From Patiria pectinifera (lineage: Eukaryota > Echinodermata > Asteroidea > Valvatida > Asterinidae), in NCBI GenBank assembly GCA_029964075.1, contig CM057149.1:11294465-11358464 (forward strand): DNA of 64,000 nucleotides, given 5' to 3'. Numbering within the stretch: the stretch's first letter is position 1; every line of letters begins with the position of its first letter. The notes under the pieces were generated by a model. It saw nothing but the letters and a program-made list of their open reading frames with translations, had not been told where the DNA came from and did not search any database. Shown here piece after piece: positions 31,543 through 42,941 of the stretch. The position numbers and the translations under genes were made by a program.

Positions 31543-32685
31543 ATGGGAGCAGGAATAACATCAGGTGAGTGCAGTGAACAGGAGACTGTCAATATCAGTG
31601 AGGAGGCAGTTTCTTCTTGGCTACACACTCCCTTGGATGTGTCTATTTCGACCACCGTCGTACCTATCATCTGGTGCCTGGGTATCATCACTAACTTGAC
31701 TTTTCTATTTGTCATTGTCCGCGTTCGCAAACTGAGATCAGATACCAACATATACTTGGCACACTTGGCAATTGCTGATCTTCTCTACTTGAGTCTGGGG
31801 TCCGCATACGACATATGGAGATACACTGCATCCGTCGTGGCATTTCACGATCCCTTTGTGAATTCTGCCTCGTGTGTCAGCTTTTTCACCGTGGTAAATA
31901 CTGGCTACTTTGCATCCGTTGCTTTAGTTACCATGGTATCTTTCGATAGATTCCTCGCCCTGTGCCATCCTATGAAACATCTCAAAATCCGCGGACGGAG
32001 ACGCACCCATAGAATGATTGCAATCTGTTGGCTGGTGGGATTACTGTTTTCCGCTTTAACAGTTCCGAGAGTTCTAGTTCTCAACGTACTTTGTCTCCAA
32101 TGGCCCGATGTCGACGCCTTTCTGAAATACCCATCCAGCTATGCATACTGTGGTCCTGTGTCACCTCGTGTAAACTACTTCATTCCGCCCCTACTGAATA
32201 TCCCCTGGATCACGGCAATGGTAGCTAACGTGTTCATGTATGTGAGAATCTTACAAATGCTCAACAAACGCACCTCCAACCAAAATATTACAGTAAACAC
32301 AGATCATGATGCAACTCATATCCGAAATCATGTGGCGAAAATACTGGTCGCTAACGGCACTGTGTTCTTCTTGTGCCAGGTCCCATATCGCATCTTCAGC
32401 CTGTCTAAATGGATCTGTCTTCTGGCTCAGATTCCTGATCCATTTTTGGTTGCATTAGGATCAGGAATCACATGGATATCCTCTGTTCCCCAGTTCATCA
32501 ATGCAATGATTAATCCGTTGATCTACAGTGCCGTGAACCCAGCGTACCGTTCTGCGATCAGAGTGGCGTTCAAGTGCAAAGGCCAAGCCAGAAGGCAAAA
32601 TGCATCTCCCTCTGTAATGCGTGGACCAGAACAGAATAACCCAACATCCTTAGCCATTGACGAGGACATCGAAACAAGACTGTGA
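31543..32685 (+). CDS. GPCR-5: class A G protein-coupled receptor, intact
   Basis: 380 aa, single exon. The TM3 motif is DRF here, closer to the class A consensus DRY than the ERF of the other copies. Other landmarks are conserved; the residue after NPLIY is Ser rather than Gly. Distinctive positions: YDIWR at the top of TM2, AFHDPF in ECL1, DAFLKY in ECL2, SKW and GITW around ECL3. Ends ETRL. The upstream leader (about 31440-31542) is nearly identical to that of GPCR-8. Confidence 0.92.
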   Translation: MGAGITSGECSEQETVNISEEAVSSWLHTPLDVSISTTVVPIIWCLGIITNLTFLFVIVRVRKLRSDTNIYLAHLAIADLLYLSLGSAYDIWRYTASVVAFHDPFVNSASCVSFFTVVNTGYFASVALVTMVSFDRFLALCHPMKHLKIRGRRRTHRMIAICWLVGLLFSALTVPRVLVLNVLCLQWPDVDAFLKYPSSYAYCGPVSPRVNYFIPPLLNIPWITAMVANVFMYVRILQMLNKRTSNQNITVNTDHDATHIRNHVAKILVANGTVFFLCQVPYRIFSLSKWICLLAQIPDPFLVALGSGITWISSVPQFINAMINPLIYSAVNPAYRSAIRVAFKCKGQARRQNASPSVMRGPEQNNPTSLAIDEDIETRL

Positions 32686-33533
32686 TTTCTGAGGGTCATT
32701 TGAAAAATCAATATGTGAATGCGAGCAAACTTTGTAAATACCATGATGTGATTTTCAAGCACATGCCCACTAAACTGGGTAGTACTTGGTCCATTTGTGT
32801 AAGGAGGAGGAATTAACATATTTACATGTAGCCTACAATTTAAATAGGCCTAAAAGTGAAACAAAATAGTGCATTATTTGTTAAGGGATTAAATATGCGC
32901 TTGGCCAGTTTAAAAACAAGTACGTTTAAAACTAGATTAGGACCTGGACCCGGATACTTGCTCAGGCTCCATTTCGAATTCACGAAGGGTCAAATTGCAT
33001 ATCATGCGACTCTCAAATTCGTCCACATGGTCCCCAATAAAAAAACCCAAATCACATCCGGTATGGAATGTATGCATTTCTATGAGACCGTTTTCGGATT
33101 GCATTTGCGCGCACTACCTAACTGCGGTCTTCAACAGCTGCAGCTGGATGTCTTTATCTAGGGTCATCATAAGTTACCTAAAATGCCATCCCCACTTCCT
33201 TCACAAGATTCTTTATAGCTCATCAGCCCTTCACAGCGCCCTGTTTGCAGGGCGGGGTGATACGAGCACCGCTCCAGGCTGGTCTTAAACGTATACTTGT
33301 TAAATACCGGCCAATCACATATCTATTCCCAAATTTTGGGCAAAAAGTCAGAGCAAGTCAAAAATTTTAAATTCACAACGATTTTGCTCAACAATTTTAC
33401 TTTTATAAAAAAGTAAAAAGAAAAAAAATATGCACAAGATAAGGAAACATTATTGGCCCTCGGATGTAAATGTTAAATTATAGTATTATTTGTTCGTTCA
33501 CCAGTTGTTCGCCGGTCGTTTTTTATGCAAACC

Positions 33534-33967
33534 TGGAGCACGTTTTGGCGGCCCTTGAAGTGGAACATGTTTCTGACGTCACAGCCGTGACCTGAAACAT
33601 GTTTCCTGTGCACCGCGAAAACGACTGACCGGAAAATTGTTCATGACGTCATGTAACTGCCTACGTGACTGCACACAACTCAAAAAAATTAACGCGGCGA
33701 CCGGACATGATTAACAATAACATTCAAAGCAAAAGTGGGAGTTTTTTTTATAGCGTTTCTCTAAAGTTCTAAAAAGAGTAGGCCTAACTTTCGTATCAAT
33801 TGAAGATAAAAACCCACTATTTAAACCCCATTTATGGTAAAAAGTAACGTCGTCTGCTAAGCTTGTTTACCTTTCCGCCATCTTGAAACATAAGTGAACC
33901 GACCGGAAACCTCGGTTCAAATTTGGTCGAAACAATGACGTCATTTCAGTGTAACCGAAGCGCCAAC
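33534..33967. other. Unclassified ~430-bp insertion with TGACGTCA sites
   Basis: Interrupts the block read as ATGCAAACCAGGCTAACCGG at 10903 and elsewhere; here ATGCAAACC is followed by TGGAGCACGTTTTGG and the block resumes at TAACCGGTTTCATG. TGACGTCA occurs near 33575, 33646 and 33937. No clear terminal repeats or target duplication. Confidence 0.45.
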
Positions 33968-34250
33968 CTAACCGGTTTCATGTGTGGGGATATAAGTGTG
34001 CCGATTAAAGAGGTTTGCCCCCCCCCCCCGGCCCTCCGTGGAGCGGACGGTGCGGAGAATGTATGTTGTTCATTGTTCATTTATTCATTGTTGATTTATT
34101 TCCACAGTGTCACATATTTTAACTATAGTTAAAACTTATAGTAAAAGCTTAGTTCGGACAAGATTCTGATTAAGTGTTTAATTTCTTTTGGTGGGGATTT
34201 ACTGTCCAGTGTCTGTATTATGCAGCTTTATCCATACCAAACCATCTTAA

Positions 34251-34731
34251 AGAGGTTGTGGAATGCTGAAAGTCGTTTTGTTTTTTAAATATATATTTTG
34301 TATTGTAAAGTAGACCCATATATCATAATGACAAAGTCCCATTCTTTTGTAATGTGCGTTTAAATGTTTAAAAAACTGAAATTCATCGAGTACTTTGTTG
34401 GTCGGCGAGCGCATAATTGAAATCAACAGTCGTCAGGTTCTTCGTAAAATGAGAAAAATCGTGACGTAATAAACAGGACTCGTTGATACTACGCTGCATC
34501 GGGAGTCCTGTTTATTACGTCAGGATTTACTATGTTTTGTTTGCTGCCCCCAACGACGACTTTTACACAAATTGCACGTTCGAGTTGAAACAGGACCTGA
34601 AAAACAGCTCTCAAAAGTACCCCTTGTACTCATTTCATGACAGACACAATAGTTGTTATTATTTCATCACACCTTAGGCTACATATACCCGAAAAAAAGA
34701 CGGAAATGTCTTCGAGCATTCCACCACCTCT
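34251..34731. mobile_element. TTAA-flanked non-autonomous element with 17-bp TIRs
   Basis: TTAA at 34247-34250 and 34732-34735; the empty site is at about 11193 (CCATCTTAATCTTAGC). Inverted ends AGAGGTTGTGGAATGCT and AGCATTCCACCACCTCT. An internal inverted repeat (AATAAACAGGACTCG ... GAGTCCTGTTTATT) lies near 34468-34520. piggyBac-type target; no transposase. Confidence 0.75.
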
Positions 34732-36621
34732 TTAATCTTAGCTAAGCTGGTACACACCACTTACGATCGATTCCCGACAATATTATATTTGTTCCGCCAA
34801 ATGGCAGTGATATCTGGCGGGCAAGAGAGCTTGGAATGACGAGACGATGCACGTGAGGTAAAAACAGGCCAGAACTATTATGGGAACGCAGCTTAAAGTT
34901 GAAGACCTAATTGAGCAAATATTACCGCTTTCAGGCAAGCAAATGCATGAGAAATAACAACACAAGTGCGAGTAACAATAAGCTCTGGCCGTCTTGCATA
35001 AAAGTCTTGCATGAATCTATCAAAAATGATCCGTGCAAGAGCTTAATAATGCTACGCCCAAAACTGCGACGCCGGGCTCCCTTCCGCACCAGTGCCAAGA
35101 AAAAACCAAGTGTTTCTGGGTACCATCCACGACGGCACGAGTGATTTTACCGCGCAACGGACGGTAACGTTGCCCGGAGATTGTGCGTACAAGCCCGGCC
35201 GCCGTTCCACACGAATATCATGCTGCGCTATAGACCACCTGACTATAACTTTAATTACTGCACATAATAATTTGCCTCAATTTAAAAACTTTTCACAGAC
35301 ATCTTACCGAATTGTTACAAACAAGTTTGCTAATTATTACATTGATTTTGTTTCCTTTTTTGGAAAATTTCAATTTGGTATTTATATTTTATGGGAAACT
35401 TAGGGGGCTTATTTTGGTCAGTTTTCGGGGACAGACCTGATGCAAAATAGACGCGCATGCGCATCGATCGAAACAAAGCCGGTGCGAGTTCCGAAAACTT
35501 TCGGCAAGAGTTTTTGGCATAAGTGTGACGTGAAAAACGAGGAATTCAGCTGATCCGTGGACAAAGTACATGCCTGCGCTTAGGAGACAACCCGGAGTTG
35601 TGTATAATTTTATACCTTTTCCACCAGTATGATGTGTGTTCAGAAGGTGACTGGTTAATTAAATACTAGCATACTAAAGAACGATGAACCACTGAATTAA
35701 CATACAGAGCTACAGACATACCGAACTAAAATAATCAAAAACACTTGACTGTTTTCTGGCGTCCCCTGCGTATATATTTTCATGCATGCTACTGAGCTGT
35801 TTCCCAGTGATCATGAACATTTTCAATTTCTACGACAAGTTATCTCTCGTCATATCAACATGATAAAACATTCCAATCTGTCAAAGACGGGTCTTTTCCA
35901 TATGAAAACATGACCTAGTGTAAAATCTAAAAAAAATAAAATAAAAAGATAATCATCGCATTTTTGACATGGATACCAGCGGGCGATTCGTGCTAAGGGA
36001 TTATAGTATAAGTCAACCAGTACCCGTAGGTATTTACAGGTCAAACCATGTATAGCAGCTTACTCGGTTGGTAACGTTCTATGAATGCAAGACACTGAAG
36101 TAAGCCTCTGCGTCCCGTCCGGAAATAATTCGGATATGTTTGCAGCACCATTAATGCTCTCACAGGTGTGCAAAACGAGATTATAATGATCTGGTGTACT
36201 GTGTACTTTTATTGCTGCACTGAAACTTGGCGTGTGTCGATGAGGTGACGTACGTACGCACGCGCGCGTGATTGCATGAGAAGAAATCTACGATAAACCA
36301 ACTTGACCTGGATTAGATACAGCGTCTTACAAATACCCAGAATAATCTATTTCAAATATTCATGGTATTGTTCCTTACTATTTCAAACATACTCGCGTTT
36401 CTTCTTTTTTAATCATGTCAAATGAGGCAGCCCTTTTACAGCTTGAAATGTCTGTTGACAGACATAGCAAAGAACAGGGACGGGAGAACGTTAATAAAAG
36501 AAGGCCTTTGTTACCCGGAATTGCCGTTTTTGTAAAACTACATGAAAGATTCAATTCCTACTTCTTTACTACCTATTATCCTATGGCGGTGTGAAACACG
36601 CCGTGGGCTTGAGCTGCAATA

Positions 36622-36708
36622 TGTTGGTTGGTTGGTGATTTGGTTGGTTGGTGAACTGGTGGGTTGGTTGGTGAGTGGGTTGGTAATTAGTGAGTTGGTG
36701 GGTGGCAT
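36622..36708 (+). repeat. GGTT-rich minisatellite in segment A copy 3
   Basis: Third allele of the GGTT tract, followed directly by the replaced segment. Confidence 0.8.
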
Positions 36709-37101
36709 GGTGACCGTAAGGTAAGAGCCAAATTCTGCTAAATACGCATCAAAAATCTGTCAGATTTATCAAAAATCTGCCAAATTCCCCAAAATTACTC
36801 GAAATACACTATAAACACTTAAAATGACATGCAGATTGGTAGTGTGTCCTCAATAAAGGTTCAAATTACATTATAAACAATCTATAGTCACATAAAGATG
36901 TTATGAAATTATTGCGTAAATTTCGGGCAAAAACGCGGATCTGGCCACAACGAATTAGCCTGTTTCCAACCTCAGCACATAGACCAGCCAACCTGTCCCA
37001 TTATGCAAGGGTTTGTTTGAAAGGTTTCAAGCTTTTTAAAACAAATGTACCATTGTTTGTTCAAATTTGCTGTTTTTTCCTGTCAAATAACCATTTTTGC
37101 A

Positions 37102-37878
37102 GAAATCTTATCCAATGGCGTCACAGACATGCGTTAAAGCGGGTAAAATCGTACCAAAATTCAATACACAAAAGTTTTTGTTGATTGAAATATTAAAAAA
37201 AAATAATAGTTTGCAAAGATTGGTGACTTAATAAACTAAACAATGATTTCATTTTGTTCATTTTGTGCAGTTGGATAAAATTGTTCCTTGATCATTCTAT
37301 GCCGCACTGAATTTTACGCTCACACTTCGCATATCGTGAACAAAATGCGAAATTATCGTTTCTTCTTGTAATTGAATTACTAATAAAACAAAATTAGATT
37401 TCGCATAAATATTATTCAAAATAAAGTGTATGGTATTGTATGTAGTTTTTTTTTTAACGTTTTGTGTTAATTTTGGCGCGATTAATATCAATAAATGAAG
37501 CAATTCTTGCGCAGAAGTATTTGCTTTATGTTCATACGAAAATTTCCTTTTTATTCATACGAAACGAAATGCAGTAAAAACGTCTAGTCTAACAAAAGCT
37601 AAAAAGTCAAAAACTTTTAGCAAATGCTTTCCAGTAAAAGAATGTGCTCCATTTTTATTCATACAAATGCAAGTAGGCCTAAATGCTTAAAAACAGGTAG
37701 TAATTTTTTTTTTTAGTTTTGTTTTTTCCAACTTTCAGTCGGGAGGTAACACACTGAGTATACAGTGTTTACACGTCGGTGAAGGGCAAAAACCTAATTT
37801 GATTTATATCACCCGACGCAAAATTCCATCTAATAATAAGGTAGTAAAAGCAAATGCTAGCTTTTATACACACGACCC
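37102..37878. mobile_element. TIR/foldback element E1, copy 3 (left half lost)
   Basis: Only the centre and right arm remain, ending with the inverted GGGTCGTGTG terminus at 37878. The left TIR and arm were replaced by 36712-37101. Confidence 0.6.
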
Positions 37879-39073
37879 ATTACGGTAGGCAAATTGTGAT
37901 CGACGAGTCACGGGGCCTGATCAAGGCAGAGAGCGAGGCAAACGTGCGTCGTTGGGTAAATTACAATCTCACGACCCATTTCGAGGCGATAATTCAGGGA
38001 CAGGAGCCGAGCCGAGAGCGGCGTTGTTTTCCAATTTACAGACATTGGCGTACGGGGTTGGCATACCGACGGCCTTCATTTCAAAGCGTCGCCCCATTTC
38101 ACGAGATATTACCGCGTGGACGATGGAGAAAAGAGCGATAATTCTGCAATTTCACAAATAATGAGAGCGAAGGCGTCATTTGTTTACACCTGTCTTCACA
38201 ATTCAATAATGTAACGCCCGAATTGGCGCTACCGTTCCGTAAACATGGATTACAGTAGATGGTGACACGTTTGTCGTAGGAGTTGATACTTGTACGACAG
38301 CTGAATTTCAAATATAAAGTAAACATGGTAATGGAGTGATAACGATAGCTTACATTAACTTCCCCGATTTTTTAATATTGGTACTTTTTCAGCTCGAATG
38401 TCTTCTAAACCTGTCAAAACTAACGTGTTCTCGAAAATTGGGACTGGATACGTTTTTTTTTGGGGGGGGGGAGGTTTTGGAGGGTTTCGTTCAATTTAAA
38501 TAGAGTAAACTTCTTGTTTTGATTCCAGTCATAACCCTGACCGGGCAGAGACCGTTCAGGGTGACAACGGACTAATTTAGTTCTAATTCAATCGGGCCGA
38601 CTGTATATCGACACCGGTTTACAAAAGGCCAACTCCCATCTTGACGTTGGCTTAACTCAAGGTCGGCAACGGGCCAACTGCAGGTCGACAGTGGGCCAAT
38701 TTCGTGTCGACACTGCAGTCCCAGGTCAAATAGCATTAAAACTAAAGAGATTACGTTCGATAACATATGCTGGTAAGTTAACCTTTGCGAAGTTGCATGA
38801 TAATTATGGCGCAAAATGACCCGTCCGATTACACGGCATTGCCAACCATTTCCGATCGGATTTAACATTTCTATCAAGTCAAATGTGGACAATCTTGATC
38901 TGGCTGCGACAAGTCTGTCCTGTTTACTGTCGTCATTGCACCCCACATTATATAGAGGCTTAAACACGTACCACCCCCATGGCTTAAGTCAAACTAAACG
39001 ACGATACCGATTCATGAGACGTGATTCCTTCTTGCCCACAGGGCACCAGACTAATTGGCGTTAAGTCACACAT

Positions 39074-40059
39074 GGGTCGTATGTATAAAAACTAGCAAAT
39101 GCTTGGAAGTTTAAGCAAAAAGTATTACTTTGGAGTAAAAGCATTAAGGAAAAGCAAATGCTTGAATCCGTATTAATAAAAGTTTCCTTTACTGTTCAGC
39201 AGTAGCAAATGCTTCACTGTTGGATTGTTTTCATGGACGAATGGTCATCGACAATAATATTTCAAATCAAGGTGATGCATACAATGCACGCAATAGTTCA
39301 TGAACATTTGCCCTCAAATCCAGCAAAAATGATTAAGATATTTTCCGCCAGTTGCAGAATACAGAAAGTATACTTTCATCATTCTTGAAAATTGTAAAGG
39401 TCCACAGTGTCCTGTAGACGTCACAATTGCATAAAAAAAATCACAGACGTGTTAAAGCGGGTAAAATCATACCAAAATTCAATACACAAAGGTTTTCGTC
39501 TATTGAAATATCAAAAAAATAATAGTTTCCAAAGATGGGTGACCTAATAAACTAAACAATGCTTTTCATTTCGTTAAGTCCCCAGGGTGCCGTTGGATAC
39601 AATTTCTACTTAATCATTCTCATTCTATGCCGCACTTATGTTTACGCTAACACTTCGCATATCGTGAACATAATGCGAAATTATCGTTTCTTCTAGTACT
39701 GGAATTAATAATAAAACAAATAAAGTGTATAGTATTATTTGTAGCCTATTAACTTTGTGTTAATTTGGCGCAATTAATATTAATAAAATAGCAATTTTGA
39801 CGCAGAAGTATTTGCTTCATTTTTAAAAGGAATCTCCTACCCAGCCTTGAAAAATGACCAGTAAATGCTTGAAATCTGAACCATTAAACTCCATTTTATT
39901 CATACGAAATGAAGTAAATACTTAAAGTCTAGCAAAAGCTAAAAAGTAAATACAATGCTTTCCAGTTAAAGCATTTGCTTCAATTTTAGTCATAAAAATG
40001 CAAGTAAATGCTTAAAAATAGGAAGTGAAAGCAAATGCTAGTTTTCATACAAACGACCC
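39074..40059. mobile_element. TIR/foldback DNA element E2, copy 3 (complete)
   Basis: Begins GGGTCGTATGTATAAAAAC and ends CATACAAACGACCC. Flanks are CAT and AAT, consistent with a mutated 3-bp duplication. Confidence 0.65.
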
Positions 40060-40383
40060 AATTACGCGTAACATTAAAGGGACTATCCCATCGAGAGTTT
40101 TTTCCCAAGAAAAACGAACAAATACCTCTTCGAATAACTGGGCCCCTAAAGCTTTCTGCCGTCTTTCCTCGTGTAGGAAAGTTCCTGTTTTGGCAGATCG
40201 CAAATCTAAATCATTATTCCATATTGGTCGAAAGTTGATTGCTTTACTTTAATCGTGTGAGATAAGACGCCGTTAAGGCCTTGTCCATCAGATTAGACCT
40301 TTTTGTGTCGGTGCAAGATGTGAGTGCATTGAACGGGATATGGACACAAAGTCAGATCCCATTTGAACTTAAGGCGAGAGTGT

Positions 40384-40678
40384 TGTTACAACTGATAATG
40401 TAGTAACCCACGGATAATGTATCACTAACCGATAATGTAACAGAAATTGACCGATAGTGTAGTAAATGTTACTACATTATCGGTTAATATTTGTTACATT
40501 ATCGGTTAAGACCGATAATGTAACAACAATTTATCGACCGATAGTGTAGTACATTTTTACTACACTATCGGTCAATTTCTGTTACATTATCGGTTAGTGA
40601 TATAGTATCGGTCAATTTGTGTGACATTATCGGTTAGTGATACATTATCCGTTGGTTACTACATTATCAGTTGTAACA
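40384..40678. mobile_element. Foldback MITE made of CCGATAATGTA repeats
   Basis: Almost perfect palindrome of about 295 bp with ends TGTTACAACTGATAATG and its inverse, flanked by AGTGT duplications (40379-40383, 40679-40683). The empty site is at about 17270 in segment A copy 2. The interior repeats ATTATCGGT/ACCGATAAT and its variant ACTATCGGT about a dozen times in both orientations. Confidence 0.8.
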
Positions 40679-41135
40679 AGTGTTTATTAGCAAATTGGTT
40701 CAGGCGCTTGGATACAGAAGGATGATGAACAAAATGTTTTTTTCTCTCTGGTTAGCTACATAGGCCTATCGTACGGTGGGAGATGGACTTCTTTCAATTT
40801 GAAGTTGACTAGAAGTAGTGTAAACTATCGAACAAATTTAAAGCAAAATCTTAATTCCAGAAGACAATGTTGTACCTAAACTGCGATCCTTCCTTTACTT
40901 TGAAATTTCGGAAATACCCTAGTGGTGTAACCATGTGTTTAAGGTCAATGACCTGTAATACCTAACAACAAACAAACAACTTCAGTGGTACTCGGAAAGT
41001 ACACGACTCAAACTCTGCAAATGTCTGGCTTATATCTGCAAACTCCAGTAATTAAGTGCCGCATGTATTTTTAAAAATAAAAAGTCCATTGTATAGACAC
41101 GTAGTTCAAGATTAACAATCCACATTGAACAAGAG

Positions 41136-41224
41136 CTTTCGCTGACATGGAAACCATTACGTTCACCGTTCCGCGATGGAAGATACGTCAAAGATGACAG
41201 TGACTGCAATCAGCTAAATGCAAA
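41136..41224 (+). promoter_or_regulatory. Conserved 5' flanking block of GPCR-6
   Basis: Type I block, now about 1.8 kb from the start codon because of the solo-LTR-like insertion and the TIR element. Confidence 0.45.
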
Positions 41225-41789
41225 TGTAGCGGTGAAGCCACACACTCAAAAGGTCGCCTCGTCGGCAGGCCTCGCCGGTTAATCAAAACACGGATGACAA
41301 AGATTCTATCTCCAAAATTTCTTCGTTCTTTATTGTTTAGTGGCGATGCAGTAAAATTAAGAACCCTGAAATTACAATTAGTAAACAACTTAACGAGCTA
41401 AAGCATATTACACAATTTTGTGTTAATTAAAGTTTGCATTTTAAGAATTAGATTTCTAAAATAGTGTAGTACAGATACATACCCCAGTATCCAGGTAAAA
41501 AAAGAGGATATTTCTTGATTGGATTACAGCACAGCTCAGTTCAAACCCAGTGATCCAGGCTCATCAAAAAGGCCTGAAACGTGCACGCAGCCCGACAATG
41601 AGAAAAGGCCTACATTGCGGTCTGCAGAATAGTCGAACTGACTAACGAGCTAGGTTTTTTTGCGTGCGCGTCCCGAATGTATACATTTTGTGGCAAATGT
41701 ATACATTTCGTGGGGCTGAAGAAATATGGATCGCATAGAATAACAAAATTAGTATGGAGCGCCTCAATGGTTTTCGCTAATTCCCCACA
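41225..41789. mobile_element. Solo-LTR-like insertion, copy 2
   Basis: Same insertion and same CAAA target duplication as 17813-18372, so it was inherited by duplication rather than inserted twice. Confidence 0.5.
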
Positions 41790-41811
41790 CAAACAAGGAC
41801 TTTCCAGATAA

Positions 41812-42624
41812 GGCCAAAAAAAGTCTCCGGTTTCTGGTATGGAGCTTGCCCAAAAAGTGGTGCGGCGACGCGGCTTCTATTTTTTACCTGTTTTTTTTTT
41901 GCTTCAAATGTCGGCTGATGACTGCAAATGGTGCCTGACTAAAATTAGTGCAAATATATGGGAGTCCAGAGAGGCCACATAAAGCTTATTCTCGATCATA
42001 ACCCCATCTAAAATCACGTTAAAATTGTGCAGCAACAGGATTACAGTCAAACCAGTGAGTTTGGTGGTTTTGAGACATCATCTTTTATTGAAAAAAAAAA
42101 ACTTTCTCATTTTGCCGACGCACATGGCTACGGCGACGCGCGCGCATACCAGAAACCGGAGACTTTATTTTTTGGCCTGAGGCCGTGTCCGAAACGGGCT
42201 TCAGAGCTACGGCTAGGTCTATTGTCAGCGCGTTCTCACGTATTTTCAATGGGCGTGGACCTAGACCTAGCTCTAGACAGTTGATTCGGATGCAGCCTTA
42301 GGCCAAGGACAAAAAGTCTCAAGCTTCTGGTCTGTGCGCGCATCGTCGTAGTCATGCGCGTCGGCAAAATTAAAACAGAATATCACAGTCAGATGATGTG
42401 TCAAAACCGCCAAACTCACTGATTTGACTAGGATCCTGCTGCTGCATCATTTTAACGTGTTTTTAGATAGGGTTACGATCGATTGTAAGCTGGATTTTAA
42501 GGGACCAAAGCGTCATCTGCAACATCAGCTGACATTTGAAGTAAAAAAGGGGGAAAAACTCGCGTCGCCCCACCACCTTTTATTTGGGGCAAGCTCCATA
42601 CCAGAACCGGAGACTTTTTTGGCC
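41812..42624. mobile_element. GGCC...GTCTCCGG TIR element before GPCR-6
   Basis: Counterpart of 18395-19533 without the nested LINE but with a 117-bp MITE inside at the GGCCTxAGGCC centre. Flanked by GATAA. Confidence 0.6.
42181..42297. mobile_element. Small GGCC-type MITE (Harbinger-like)
   Basis: Inserted into GGCCTAAGGCC (intact near 18768). Inverted ends GGCCGTGTCCGAA and, from the right, GGCTGCATCCGAA; flanks TGA and TTA fit a mutated 3-bp TWA-type duplication as in PIF/Harbinger. Confidence 0.5.
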
Positions 42625-42941
42625 TGATAAAACCTGCTGGTTTTTCCACATGACAGGCAATGCAAGGAGTGAATTAACAACGCCGTGAATTTAGACTCGA
42701 ACAGAAAATAACGAGCAAAACACACTGGGTGGTTTGAACCTTCATGCTCAACATGCAACTACATGTACTGTTAAAGAAGGGATTCTTTTAATGTCAACAA
42801 GTCTCTGTATCTCTATGTCAGTAGAATGTCGTAAAGATCTTCATTTCCCAGGATGTCTTTTAATGAACTGAATTACTGATAAGACAGATTAACGATCGTT
42901 CTGAATTGTGCCTGTATAAACTTCACGTACGTACAGCCATC

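Larger units (their letters stand above)
32686..35689. other. Intergenic unit after GPCR-5 (type B flank) with two insertions
   Basis: Matches 9294-11866 but lacks the 29.9-kb type ACCAGATTTCATAGG block, joining from about 33400 directly into the AAAGTAAAAAGAAAA stretch. It carries an extra block at 33534-33967 and a TTAA element at 34251-34731. The right end (35380-35689) continues past the point where copy 2 of segment A joins. No gene seen. Confidence 0.65.
35690..41065. repeat. Segment A, copy 3 (segmental duplication, non-coding)
   Basis: Aligns with copies 1 and 2. Differences: about 0.06 kb around the E1 left end is missing, and 36712-37101 replaces the left E1 arm with sequence not seen in the other copies. 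It lacks the TTAA element of copy 2 but has its own foldback insertion at 40384. Precedes GPCR-6. Confidence 0.8.

Noticed and set aside
40384..40678. Structured RNA gene
   Set aside because: The palindrome has terminal repeats, target duplication and an empty paralogous site, so a transposon explains it better.
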